A program made the position numbers and the translations under genes. Positions 46,295 to 54,872 of a stretch of DNA of 64,000 bases are shown piece after piece; within the stretch, counting starts at the first letter, position 1, and every line of letters begins with the position of its first letter. Below the pieces are notes generated by a model, which was not told where the DNA came from, did no database searches, and worked only from the letters and a program-made list of their open reading frames with translations. Source of the DNA: Rhodanobacter sp. A1T4 (GTDB lineage: Bacteria; Pseudomonadota; Gammaproteobacteria; Xanthomonadales; Rhodanobacteraceae); contig NZ_JACHCP010000005.1 of assembly GCF_014207185.1 (NCBI RefSeq), positions 372,001 through 436,000 on the forward strand, in the 5' to 3' direction.

Positions 46295-46489
46295 GTGGAC
46301 CACTATCTTACTTTCGCCAATGGCGCGCCGTGGTTTGTCGGCTGGGGCACGCTGGCATTGATCAATGCGGCACTGGCGCAGGGGAAAAATCGCAACGGAC
46401 TGCTTTGGTTCGTGCTGTCATTGCTGTTCGGCCCATTCGCGACGTTGCTGCTGGTGCTGCTGCCCAAGGTGCGTACCAAACTCTTTTAG
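46295..46489 (+). CDS. Small two-helix membrane protein (64 aa)
   Basis: A short protein with two hydrophobic segments: GAPWFVGWGTLALINAALAQ and LLWFVLSLLFGPFATLLLVLL, joined by the polar turn GKNRNG and ending in a basic tail. The start is a GTG with GGGAG about eight bases upstream, which supports translation. The layout (NRNGLLWFVLSLLFGPFATLLLVLL) is a recurring one for small inner-membrane proteins of proteobacteria, some of which are mislabelled as antitermination proteins. No function can be assigned. Confidence 0.7.
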   Translation: MDHYLTFANGAPWFVGWGTLALINAALAQGKNRNGLLWFVLSLLFGPFATLLLVLLPKVRTKLF

Positions 46490-46569
46490 CCGACCAGAGC
46501 GCGGTTCACTAGCGAATGACACCATGTGCACCAGTGATCCGGTCCTCAACAGAGGTTGCAGGCCTTGAC

Positions 46570-47187
46570 CTAATAATGTGTTCCGGGGGCGTTGTTGAAG
46601 ACGGTATCGTGGCCGCTGACGGAGATCGCAATATGCTTGAGCAGCTGCTGCGAGGGAAAGGTATGTCCGTAGCATAAAAGCAAAGGCAGTAGCAGGCTGA
46701 TGCCGATCTGCCAGGCGGGTGCGCTGTTTCGCGGAGTCGTATTGCGCAGCTTGAAGAAAAACCCTGCTGTGAAGCCGAAGCCAAGCATTCCACCGAGGAT
46801 CACTTCAGAGATCGAATGCACACCGAGGCCGAGTCGCGATGCTGCCACACCAACCGCCAGCAGCACGCCCAAGGCGATAGCGGTTCGCCGAAGCAGAACG
46901 TTTCGCTCGGGAATCAGCAGCGCCGGGACCAACGGCCAGATAAGGCTGGATAGGGCCGTATGACCGCTGAAGCCGCTGAAATCCAGACCGGGTATGCCGA
47001 TGTCCCAGCTCATGTACATCAGCTTGGACAAACCCACCACGGCGATACAGATGAACACCGTCAGGATCCACAGCAGGCCGTTACGCCGCGTGACAGCACG
47101 ACTGATGAGCCATGCTGCGGTGACCAGGAAAACCGGAAGTAATACCGAACAATCGCCAAAAGCGGTGATTAAAAGCCACATAGGCAT
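46570..47187 (-). CDS. PAP2-superfamily membrane phosphatase-like protein
   Basis: A 205-residue integral membrane protein with about five or six helices. The PAP2 motifs are present but altered: motif 2 is GFSGHTALSSL (PSGH becomes FSGH) and motif 3 is SRLGLGVHSISEV, where the final Asp of SR-x5-H-x3-D is replaced by Glu. The KX6RP motif 1 is not recognisable (SKLMYMSWDIGIPG). It may recycle undecaprenyl pyrophosphate or act on lipid A or sugar-lipid phosphates, in keeping with its place beside the exopolysaccharide genes. Reduced or altered activity is possible. Confidence 0.8.
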   Translation of the reverse strand: MPMWLLITAFGDCSVLLPVFLVTAAWLISRAVTRRNGLLWILTVFICIAVVGLSKLMYMSWDIGIPGLDFSGFSGHTALSSLIWPLVPALLIPERNVLLRRTAIALGVLLAVGVAASRLGLGVHSISEVILGGMLGFGFTAGFFFKLRNTTPRNSAPAWQIGISLLLPLLLCYGHTFPSQQLLKHIAISVSGHDTVFNNAPGTHY

Positions 47188-47552
47188 GCAAATTTCCGCG
47201 TCGATGAAAAGGACGCCGGGTTGGCGGATCCAGCAATGGTGCGCTGCATCAAAGAGCCTAAAGCCTTTCCCGGATGATCGCCAACCGGGCGCACTCTAGC
47301 GTTCAGTTTGTCCAGCCGGCTTTTCCATAACGCCGCGTCAGCAGCGGGGCTCGTGACCCAGCAACTCGCTCGGCCACTGCTGTTCAGGGGCCGCATCCTC
47401 GGCTGGACTCGGGTCGCACGGCTCATCGCTACTTAAGTCCATGGCGCTTCGGGGCCTGTGACAGAAGACTAGACACAGCCAAGAACCTGAGTCCTTGGCT
47501 GCGCTGGACCAAGCGATGCTCCCGCGCCGGCTGACGCGGGAGACATTGCCAA
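47188..47552. other. Intergenic region between the export lipoprotein and PAP2 genes
   Basis: A 365-bp gap between two minus-strand genes. Next to the export gene it holds two hairpins, listed separately. The remainder shows no convincing open frame or regulatory motif. It should contain the PAP2 promoter. Confidence 0.5.
47477..47542 (-). terminator. Tandem hairpins downstream of the Wza-like gene
   Basis: CTCCCGCG / CGCGGGAG (47519-47526 and 47535-47542) and AGCCAAG / CTTGGCT (47477-47483 and 47494-47500) lie within 80 bp of the export-gene stop. Neither has a strong T-run, so termination is probable but not certain. Confidence 0.5.
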
Positions 47553-48668
47553 TCAAAGCTGATTGGTCTGCTCGTTGGTGAGGCGTGCGTTCGAGGTGTT
47601 ATTCAGCAGAGTGCTGAACGGCAATAGCTGGCTTACGAAACGATTCCAGCGTGCGACACCGGCGGCGCCGACGAACACCACGTCGCCTGCCCGCACAGGG
47701 AATTGCGAGGCCATGGCAAAAGCGTCCGGCGAGGACGCGTCGAGTTGATAGATTTCCGACGGTTCCTGCTGCAGATTCTTGACCCCACGAATCACATACA
47801 CAGCCTTGCCCTTGGCGGTGTTCTGGTTGAGGCCTCCCGCGCGCCCAATGGCCTGAGTCAGAGTCAGCGTGCTTGTCTTGAAACGCAAAGCCTGCGGCTG
47901 CACGACTTCGCCCACCACATAGACTTCGTGGTTGTCGTTGTAAGATAGGAAAACGTGGTCACCGCCCTTGAGGTAGATATCCTGCATGCCCTTCGGCACG
48001 CCGCTCAGCGCGTCCATATCCAGATGATAATCGTGCCCGTCTCGGCTCAGCACCACATTGGATAGGTCGGCTTGGGTGGTGTTGACATTCGCCGTGCCAA
48101 TGGCCTGTGCGAGGGTCAGCGGGGTGACCGTGATGAATTGCGGTGCAGCACTCACGAAGGCGCCTCCCAGAGTCACTTTCTGGCTGCCATAGCTGATGAT
48201 GGTGAGATCCACCTGCGGCGACGGTACATACTTGGCCAGGCGACGTGTGAGCTCGGACCGCAGTTCCTCCACCGTCTTGCCGGCGGCTTGCAGCAGTCCT
48301 GCGTAAGGATAGAACAGGGTACCGTCGGGACGAACGAGGCGGCCGTTGGCCAAGGCCTGCTGCTGTGCGCCTGCAGGCGAGGTCAGCTCGGGGTGATCCC
48401 ATACCGTGATGTAGAGCGAGTCCCCCGGGCCGATGCGATAAGGCTCGGGCAGGTAGGAAATCAGCGCGGGCGGAATGCTCGGTGCTGGCGTGGCGGCCTG
48501 GTCTGCGGCGATCTGCCTGGGGGTAATAGGTATGACCTTGAAGTGGGCGACATCAGGATTACTGTTGTCGGCAGAAGCGCGCAGGTTCATGTGCTGGCCC
48601 GGATACAAAACGCATCCATTCAGCGCGAGGCAGAAAGTCACTGCCCCTAGTATCGGAAAAATCTTCAT
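47553..48668 (-). CDS. Polysaccharide export outer-membrane lipoprotein (Wza/GumB family)
   Basis: A 371-residue lipoprotein with lipobox LALNGC (Cys19). It is expected to form the outer-membrane channel for exopolysaccharide. The Poly_export domain begins near residue 75 with YRIGPGDSLYITVWDHPEL and continues through VRPDGTLFYPYAGLLQAAGKTVEELRSELTRRL. Two SLBB-like soluble domains follow (KVTLGGAFVSAAPQFITVTPLTLAQAIG; EVYVVGEVVQPQALRFKTSTLTLTQAIGRAGGL). The C-terminus WNRFVSQLLPFSTLLNN fits the amphipathic membrane helix of Wza. It is divergent from the GumD-like gene across a 1.16-kb gap. No Wzc-type co-polymerase gene is adjacent in the window. Confidence 0.93.
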   Translation of the reverse strand: MKIFPILGAVTFCLALNGCVLYPGQHMNLRASADNSNPDVAHFKVIPITPRQIAADQAATPAPSIPPALISYLPEPYRIGPGDSLYITVWDHPELTSPAGAQQQALANGRLVRPDGTLFYPYAGLLQAAGKTVEELRSELTRRLAKYVPSPQVDLTIISYGSQKVTLGGAFVSAAPQFITVTPLTLAQAIGTANVNTTQADLSNVVLSRDGHDYHLDMDALSGVPKGMQDIYLKGGDHVFLSYNDNHEVYVVGEVVQPQALRFKTSTLTLTQAIGRAGGLNQNTAKGKAVYVIRGVKNLQQEPSEIYQLDASSPDAFAMASQFPVRAGDVVFVGAAGVARWNRFVSQLLPFSTLLNNTSNARLTNEQTNQL

Positions 48669-49143
48669 GGGTGCGATCGGCCTTTGTAGAGATTATTTAA
48701 TTCCGACGCCCGGCTGTTCAACCTGAAGAAAGCCTTCAAGTCCATGTTTGGCCGGTGCATTGGAAATCAGTGCAAAGATGGTAAGAAATGGGCGCAAAAC
48801 TCCCTTGCAATCAGCGGAGGTCTTCGACCCGCAGTCGTGCTGCGACAATCGATCAAGTAGCTTCGGCGATACTGCAAATTACATCAGCCGTATGGGTCGT
48901 CGCGACGATGCCAACACCCGGTAGACCAAGTTCAACGCATGTTTGATTACTAAATGCATACCTCCAGGGCGGTGGGCCGCAAGACTGCGAGCCATAATCA
49001 TGAACGCCAGACCCTGTTGCTTGGGTGAATGCGCCTGACACTAGGTGATTCTGATGTTTGGATGATTCGAATACTTGCGCCAGTAGCCAGTTTCGACGCT
49101 CAACAGCCGTGCGTGATCTTGACTTTGTCAGTAGCGAAACGCC

Positions 49144-49163
49144 TTCCGGACGATCATCCGGAA
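49144..49163. promoter_or_regulatory. Palindrome TTCCGGA-N6-TCCGGAA
   Basis: A perfect 7+7 inverted repeat with a 6-base spacer (CGATCA), in the long divergent gap. It could be a regulator-binding site or a small terminator; there is no adjacent T-run. Confidence 0.4.
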
Positions 49164-49524
49164 AGCTAGTTGCGATGATGGTTAATGTCATCCAAGGTAA
49201 GCTCGAGTGCACTGCTCACGCTATGCAGAAGCAGATATCTGTGCGGCTCCGCCAAGCGATCACGCAGAAGTTTTTCGAGTACATGATGCCTCTAGTCAGT
49301 ACGTGCGAGCGTTGCCAGCAACGGACTTGCGATACGAGAAAATAGTGACGTCACGAGTCGGCAAATTCGCAAACGTAAAAGGAAAACGGACCGTATGACT
49401 GGCGCTGTGTTGCGTTGCGCCTTGGCGCAGGTTTGATCCAGGAGCGTGATGCCTGAATGAAATTTTCAACAGCTCGTTGGACGATGGCTGTATTCCCTGT
49501 GGGTTAAGCAAAAAGATGCAAACG

Positions 49525-49540
49525 TGTGACCCTCATCACC
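49525..49540. promoter_or_regulatory. CRP/Clp-like binding site upstream of the GumD-like gene
   Basis: TGTGA-CCCTCA-TCACC matches the CRP-family consensus TGTGA-N6-TCACA at 9 of 10 positions. Its centre is about 293 bp before the start codon of the initiating transferase. In Xanthomonas the CRP-like protein Clp activates exopolysaccharide genes and is inhibited by c-di-GMP. Confidence 0.5.
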
Positions 49541-49724
49541 GATTGAAAATTTGATTAGCTAAGTACGAAACATTCCGATTGCCCTCGAATTCGCTGCGGC
49601 GTAGGATAAATTTTGTGGCATCGCAACATGAATTTCCAAGCCGCAAAATTTGAGTTATTTTCACTATCGCCATCCCAAGCCTGAGCAAATAATTGCTGAG
49701 GTCAGGAAAGCGTGTTGGATGAGT

Positions 49725-49822
49725 CGATCCATTTAAACGATGGATCGTCGTGCCCACAGGGGGCACGTACCTTCTGGGATCCATAGGAAATCGACGCGAG
49801 TCGATTCCAAAGGAAGGTACGG
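49725..49822 (+). promoter_or_regulatory. Structured mRNA leader with occluded ribosome-binding site
   Basis: Four consecutive inverted repeats precede the start at 49826. H1 is CGATCCAT (49725-49732) with ATGGATCG (49740-49747). H2 is CGTGCCC (49749-49755) with GGGCACG (49761-49767). H3 is CGTACCTTC (49766-49774) with GAAGGTACG (49813-49821). H4, nested in H3, is GGAAATCGAC (49786-49795) with GTCGATTCC (49800-49808), a GCGA loop and one bulged A. The Shine-Dalgarno sequence AAGGAAGG (49810-49817) lies largely in the 3' strand of H3, so the folded leader should block translation. Confidence 0.65.
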
Positions 49823-49825
49823 ACC

Positions 49826-51265
49826 ATGCATCCATCTAAATCAAATTACTCAAATTTCAAGGCCTTGCTCGACATGGGTCTGCGCATAGCCGACTTGCTG
49901 TGCATTGTTGTCGCAGCCCGTATCGCTTATGCGATGCGTTTTCACACGCTGAGCATGGGCAATGCTTACATCGGGGCACAGGCGATGGTCGTGATCGCTG
50001 CCTTCGCCGTTTTCGGCGCGCTAAAACTCTATGAGCAACCGCTGGAGGAAAGGCCGGTGACGCATTTTTGTTGCGTCGCAGCATCATGGATTGCGATTTT
50101 CGGTTTGGTTATTGCCCTCGGCTTTATGCTCAAGATCGACGAGAGCTATTCGCGTGCCTGGGTCACTCTATTCTTTACCATTGGCATGACTTTGCTGGTA
50201 CTGACTCGCGTAGTTGCCCTGGCCATTTTGCGCAACATGTCCCGACGCGGCGTGGGCCTTAGCAATTGTTTGCTGATTGGCGCCACTGACGCCGGCCTGC
50301 GCATTCTTGAGCATTCACGCAACGACCCCGGCCTGGGGATGAATATCACCGGTTACGTATCCACTCCCTATGATCAGGCCGGTCCAATCGATCTGAAGCA
50401 GGTCGGTACCCTAGACAACATCGATGCCGTGTTTGATTCGGAAGCATGGAGTCAGGTGCTGATCGCTCTTCCAGTCAACAAGGCCGCCAAAGCCATCAGC
50501 CATATGCTGGACTGTGCCGAAGATCGCGTCATCACAGTGAAGTTCGTACCTGACACGTTGGGTTCCGAATTGATCAATCACCGCATTGACGATTTCGCCG
50601 GCACCCCGGTCATGACCTTGCGCGCCAGTCCGCTGTCGGGCTACGCGTGGATATGGAAGGCTTTCGAGGATCGGCTGATCGCCGCGATGATCCTGCTATT
50701 GATCAGCCCGGTACTCGTGGTGGTCGCTTGCGGTGTCAGGTTTTCCAGCCCCGGGCCGATTCTCTACCGCCAGCGCCGCATCGGCCTGGATGGTGAGGAA
50801 TTTGAAATGCTGAAATTCCGCTCCATGCCGGTGAACTTGGAGCGAGGCAAGGTGCAATGGGGTGGCGCGGGAAGCAAGACCACCACTCGTTTCGGTCGCT
50901 TCATTCGCCAGACCAGCTTGGATGAGTTACCGCAGTTCATCAACGTGCTCAAGGGTGACATGTCGATCGTCGGCCCGCGTCCCGAACGCACGGTATTCGT
51001 GGAAAAGTTCAAGCAGGAAATCCCGGGCTATATGCACAAGCATCTGGTGAAGGCGGGTATCACCGGTTGGGCCCAGATCAACGGCTGGCGTGGCGATACC
51101 GATCTGGTCAAGCGAATCGAATACGACCTTTATTACATCAACCACTGGTCACTAAGGTTCGACTTGAAGATCATCTTCCTCACCATCTTCAAAGGCTTCG
51201 TGCACAGCGAGAAGGGGGCAGAGAAAACAGCTGCGGAAAAAGAAGAGATAAGTGCGTCAAGTTGA
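49826..51265 (+). CDS. GumD/WcaJ-type undecaprenyl-phosphate sugar phosphotransferase
   Basis: The initiating enzyme of exopolysaccharide synthesis: it puts a sugar-1-phosphate, probably glucose-1-phosphate, onto undecaprenyl phosphate. It has 479 residues. Four N-terminal membrane helices lie at about 15-130, followed by a CoA-binding-like soluble domain (LIGATDAGLRILEHSRNDPGLGMNITGYVS) and a fifth hydrophobic segment near 281-300. The catalytic domain carries GPILYRQRRIGLDGEEFEMLKFRSM, RQTSLDELPQFINVLKGDMSIVGPRPERT, and AGITGWAQINGWRGDTDLVKRIEYDLYYINHWS. A good ribosome-binding site (AAGGAAGG) lies 8 bases upstream but is predicted to be base-paired. A CRP-like site lies further upstream. 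Confidence 0.95.
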   Translation: MHPSKSNYSNFKALLDMGLRIADLLCIVVAARIAYAMRFHTLSMGNAYIGAQAMVVIAAFAVFGALKLYEQPLEERPVTHFCCVAASWIAIFGLVIALGFMLKIDESYSRAWVTLFFTIGMTLLVLTRVVALAILRNMSRRGVGLSNCLLIGATDAGLRILEHSRNDPGLGMNITGYVSTPYDQAGPIDLKQVGTLDNIDAVFDSEAWSQVLIALPVNKAAKAISHMLDCAEDRVITVKFVPDTLGSELINHRIDDFAGTPVMTLRASPLSGYAWIWKAFEDRLIAAMILLLISPVLVVVACGVRFSSPGPILYRQRRIGLDGEEFEMLKFRSMPVNLERGKVQWGGAGSKTTTRFGRFIRQTSLDELPQFINVLKGDMSIVGPRPERTVFVEKFKQEIPGYMHKHLVKAGITGWAQINGWRGDTDLVKRIEYDLYYINHWSLRFDLKIIFLTIFKGFVHSEKGAEKTAAEKEEISASS

Positions 51266-51489
51266 CCGTTGTCGTTTCCAGAAATTGGTAATGTGCCAAA
51301 GTATTTTGGTCTGATCAATGTTCCTGAGGTGATATGGCTGAAGGGTGCGATCTACTACTTCTGCCGTTCTGCTGGGTGCGCGTTGCGCCCGCAGCAAGCT
51401 TTTCTACCGGTTCAGAAGCGGTCGCCGAGGTGCCGATACGCACTCGCAGTTAATCGTCAATTATCTTGAATCTGGCTTGAGGATATCGC

Positions 51490-52464
51490 TTGAAATTTCT
51501 TGTCTGCGGCGGTGCGGGCTACATCGGTTCGCATATGGTGCGCTACCTGTTGAGGCAGGGGCATGAAGTCGTGGTTTACGATGATCTGTCCACAGGGCAT
51601 CGCGAGTCGGTACCGGCAGATGGACTGGTCATCGGTGATATAGGCGATGGCACCGCACTTGGCCAGTTGTTTGCACAGCATCGCTTCGATGCTGTGATGC
51701 ACTTTTGTGCTCTTTCGCTGGTCGGAGAATCGGTCAGCAAACCCTATCTCTACTACACCAATAATGTTGCCCGCACGCTTGTTCTGCTGGAAGCGATGCG
51801 GACGGCCGGCGTCGACCGTCTGGTGTTTTCGTCGACGGCCGCGGTATTCGGCAATCCGCAAACCCTGTTGATTACCGAAGAGCATCCGACGACTCCGATC
51901 AATCCTTACGGGCAAAGCAAGCTGATGGTCGAAAAGATCCTGGGCGATGCAGCGAACGCTTATGGGCTGCGCTCAGTGGCGCTGCGCTATTTCAATGCGG
52001 CTGGCGCGGATCCCTCCGGAGAGATCGGCGAAGCACATTCCCCGGAGACGCATCTGATCCCGAACGTATTGCGTTCGCTGCTTGGTCAGGGACCTGAGTT
52101 GAAGGTTTTTGGCAGCGACTACGCGACGCGGGACGGCACTTGTGTGCGTGACTATGTACACGTCAACGATCTGGCCTCGGCACATCTCAAGGCGGTCGAA
52201 TTCATGCTTGATCATGAAGGCGCACATATCTTCAACCTGGGTAATGGCGAAGGTTTCAGCGTGCGCGAAGTCATTGCGGCAGCCGAGCGTGTCACCGGAC
52301 AAGAGGTCAGCTATGACATGGTCGCGCGCCGACCAGGAGACCCGCCGACGCTGGTGGCGTCAGGACAGCGCGCGCGCGAACTGCTTGGCTGGCAGCCGGA
52401 GTTCAGTCGTCTGGACGACATCCTCGCTAGCGCTTGGGACTGGCATACCAAGCCAGCCTACTGA
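51490..52464 (+). CDS. galE: UDP-glucose 4-epimerase
   Basis: Interconverts UDP-glucose and UDP-galactose with bound NAD+, supplying galactose units. It has 324 residues. The Rossmann motif is CGGAGYIGSHMVR, followed by FCALSLVGESVSKPYLYYTNNV, SSTAAVFGNP, the catalytic Tyr140/Lys144 in NPYGQSK, and RYFNAAGADPSGEIGE. The start is TTG with GAGG 7 bases upstream; no ATG gives the complete Rossmann motif. A 224-bp gap separates it from the GumD-like gene, so it may have its own promoter or share a transcript. Confidence 0.94.
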   Translation: MKFLVCGGAGYIGSHMVRYLLRQGHEVVVYDDLSTGHRESVPADGLVIGDIGDGTALGQLFAQHRFDAVMHFCALSLVGESVSKPYLYYTNNVARTLVLLEAMRTAGVDRLVFSSTAAVFGNPQTLLITEEHPTTPINPYGQSKLMVEKILGDAANAYGLRSVALRYFNAAGADPSGEIGEAHSPETHLIPNVLRSLLGQGPELKVFGSDYATRDGTCVRDYVHVNDLASAHLKAVEFMLDHEGAHIFNLGNGEGFSVREVIAAAERVTGQEVSYDMVARRPGDPPTLVASGQRARELLGWQPEFSRLDDILASAWDWHTKPAY

Positions 52465-52622
52465 GCGTCGGCAGATCGACTTTGTCTCGAGACGACAGTG
52501 CTGATGTCGAAAACCGGCACCGAGTCACGAGAATCAGCTAGCGCATCGTACTAGCGTCAAGCTGGACGTCGCGATGCGGCTCACCACTGCAAATGAACTG
52601 CAGAAACGGAGAGGTATGGCAG

Positions 52623-54797
52623 ATGGCCAGATTCAGCAGAGCGATATCCCGATTCGATGACATGCGCTTGCTCCCGCTGGCGAGGCGGTCACTTCCTCCC
52701 CTGATATGCCTGATATGCGCTGTTACCGGCAATGCGATTGCTTCGCCTCAGGTAGCAGCTCCTCAAGCGCAGGTCCAGTCCCAGGCTGCAGCAGCTGCTG
52801 CAGCCGACGATTCGGGGGCGCCCAAGGACCGGCTGGAAATGCATGCCCCCGGTGACGACCATGCACCGATGCCTGCGGGTTTGTCAGTGGCGCCGGAGGC
52901 CGGTGACGCCGTCGACAATATGGCCAATGCCAAGACAACTGCTGCACAGACCAGCAGCACACAACAGTTGGATGTATCGCATATCCATTTTTATGCCGAT
53001 ACCGATCATCCGAAGAATGGCACCTACACCATTGGTCAGCTGGCAAACGTGTGTGTAACCGTTCAAGGCATGTCCGCCAACGACACCTTGCACATGGTGA
53101 TCAAAGATGCGGATGGGGTGATCGTCACCGATCAGTATGTCCCTGTCGTCCCCAGTGCGCTCTACTGGCACCAGTGCATCCCCGTGCCCAGCAGCAAGCT
53201 CGGCTTCTACCGTGCCGGCATCCATCTGATGCGCACCAATCTGACCCTCGCAGCCTTGCGTTCGCGGCCTGGTGGTTACCTGACCTATGTGGTGCTGCCC
53301 GATCCCACCTTGCGAGTGCAGTATCCGGCCAGCCAAACCTTTTTCGGCCTGCAGATGCCGGATACCATCACCTATCTGGCACCCAATCTGGGCGTGCGTT
53401 GGATATTGGCCAGTTGGGACTACGGCTGGCGCTATGGCGAACACCAGTATCCGGGGCAGTTCCTGAATCGTCGTACCGCCGATCCCACTTTCCCCGGCTC
53501 TACCGACAAAGTCACCTGGAAAGGCGGTCTCTGGCAGTTGTATGAGATCCCTACCTTGTTCATGTACCCGATCCCGGATGCGCAGGCGAAAGACTGGCAG
53601 ACCACTCCGCTGCCGGTGATCCTGAGCACGGCGAGTTTCATGACGGCGGCACTGACCGAGGGCAATCCGGCGGGCGTGACTTGGTGGGCCACGTTTGCCC
53701 AAGAGGCCGCGCAGGCCTTCGTCGACTTCCATCCGGATACGACCTACGACGAGCGCATTTATCAGATTACCTGGGAGCCACGCTACAAGGGCACATACGA
53801 CCAGATCACGCGCATCTATCAGATCGCGTACCCGCTGATTCATGCCGTCGATCCGCATGCCATCGTGGCCGGCCCCAGCGCGTCGGCGATGAATAACGCC
53901 CAACGCATGTTCGAATTGACCCGTTTCTTCAATGCGAGCCTGCTCCAGTACATGGATGGCCTGGCCATGCATACCTATACCGTGTGGCCATCCGAAACCG
54001 CGCAAGGTCATTCCGTGAGCGACCCGGATCCGCAAACTCCGCCGGGCCCCTACTACACGCTGGCTCAGTCGATTCAGATCGCCAAGCAGCAGATCAGCAA
54101 TCGCATCGGTCACGACATTCCGATGTACTCCACCGAGTTCGGCGGCAACACCAAATGCCCGGACTCCGAATTACCCTGCGTATCGATGGAGCTTGGTCAG
54201 GCACAGGGTCTTATCCGCGAGAACCTGATCCTCATGGGTGAGGGCTTCAAATTGGGTGTCTCGTTTTACGGCTCCGACTATGTAACACCCTCCGAGCAGG
54301 GCTACTACGGTCTCTACTACAACCTCGATCCAGCCAACGGCTGGTATCACCCGGCAAAGGTAGGTCCAAAGCCTTCCGCCGCTGCATATTCGGCAATGAC
54401 CTACCTGCTCGAAGGCCATCATGGCGTGCAGCCGGTCACCGGCTTGGGCAGCACCGCGATCGGCTATGCCTATGCGAACACCGACGATACCGATACCACG
54501 CTGGCGCTCTGGGACTATTACGGTCCGCGCAACAACGTCAGCGTGAACACGGGCGCCAGCTCCGTCGTCGTCTACGACTGGATGGGCAATGGTCAGACCG
54601 TACAGACCAACAACGGCGTGATCACCGTCAATCTTTCCAAGGATCCGATCTACGTGAAGGGTGTCTCGGCCACCATGTGGGGCGATGGTAGTCCGGGCGC
54701 CGTCAAATCGTCGGTCAAATCCACCGCGTCTTCCAGTTCCCGTTCGGCCGTGATGCCACGGATAAATAACAACACTGTTTCAACTTCATCTCGTTGA
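52623..54797 (+). CDS. Exported clan-A-like glycoside hydrolase of the exopolysaccharide locus
   Basis: A 724-residue secreted protein. The N-terminal signal (LARRSLPPLICLICAVTGNAIA) is followed by an Ala/Gln-rich low-complexity stretch and a beta-sandwich-like domain (HIHFYADTDHPKNGTYTIGQLANVCVTVQG). A TIM-barrel-like region then runs from about 260 to 600. Probable catalytic acids are Glu385 in ITWEPRY and Glu505 in MYSTEFGGNTK; the 120-residue spacing suits GH39/GH5-like clan A enzymes. The usual Asn before the first Glu is replaced by Trp. The tail is Ser/Thr-rich (VKSTASSSSRSAV). Start: the ATG at 52623 follows GGAGAGG; an ATG ten codons earlier is the alternative. It may trim or degrade the locus polysaccharide. 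Confidence 0.7.
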   Translation: MARFSRAISRFDDMRLLPLARRSLPPLICLICAVTGNAIASPQVAAPQAQVQSQAAAAAAADDSGAPKDRLEMHAPGDDHAPMPAGLSVAPEAGDAVDNMANAKTTAAQTSSTQQLDVSHIHFYADTDHPKNGTYTIGQLANVCVTVQGMSANDTLHMVIKDADGVIVTDQYVPVVPSALYWHQCIPVPSSKLGFYRAGIHLMRTNLTLAALRSRPGGYLTYVVLPDPTLRVQYPASQTFFGLQMPDTITYLAPNLGVRWILASWDYGWRYGEHQYPGQFLNRRTADPTFPGSTDKVTWKGGLWQLYEIPTLFMYPIPDAQAKDWQTTPLPVILSTASFMTAALTEGNPAGVTWWATFAQEAAQAFVDFHPDTTYDERIYQITWEPRYKGTYDQITRIYQIAYPLIHAVDPHAIVAGPSASAMNNAQRMFELTRFFNASLLQYMDGLAMHTYTVWPSETAQGHSVSDPDPQTPPGPYYTLAQSIQIAKQQISNRIGHDIPMYSTEFGGNTKCPDSELPCVSMELGQAQGLIRENLILMGEGFKLGVSFYGSDYVTPSEQGYYGLYYNLDPANGWYHPAKVGPKPSAAAYSAMTYLLEGHHGVQPVTGLGSTAIGYAYANTDDTDTTLALWDYYGPRNNVSVNTGASSVVVYDWMGNGQTVQTNNGVITVNLSKDPIYVKGVSATMWGDGSPGAVKSSVKSTASSSSRSAVMPRINNNTVSTSSR

Positions 54798-54851
54798 GAG
54801 AGTAAGCAGAGTAGCGGCTCGAACGCAGCATCTGGAGACCGCATTGTGAAA

Positions 54852-54866
54852 GGCAGCGATGCTGCC
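54852..54866 (-). terminator. Small hairpin between the converging glycosidase and oxidoreductase genes
   Basis: GGCAGC / GCTGCC with a three-base loop is followed on the minus strand by TTTC. It lies 7 bp past the oxidoreductase stop. It is a weak candidate. Confidence 0.35.
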
Positions 54867-54872
54867 GACGTG

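Larger units (their letters stand above)
48669..49825. other. Long AT-richer divergent intergenic region of the exopolysaccharide locus
   Basis: This 1157-bp stretch separates the divergent export and initiating-transferase genes and is visibly less GC-rich than the coding DNA. It contains a TTCCGGA / TCCGGAA palindrome (49144-49163), a GTGACGTCAC palindrome (49345-49354), a CRP/Clp-like site (49525-49540) and a four-hairpin leader (49725-49822). Frames of 95 codons (49058-49345, plus) and 119 codons (48853-49212, minus) show no recognisable domain. They could be gene remnants. Confidence 0.7.

Noticed and set aside
48853-49345. Short frames (119 and 95 codons, opposite strands) in the divergent gap
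   Set aside because: They overlap each other, lack recognisable domains and good ribosome-binding sites; kept only as possible remnants.
52884-54113. 409-codon frame antisense to the glycosidase gene
   Set aside because: Shadow frame without ribosome-binding site or domain.
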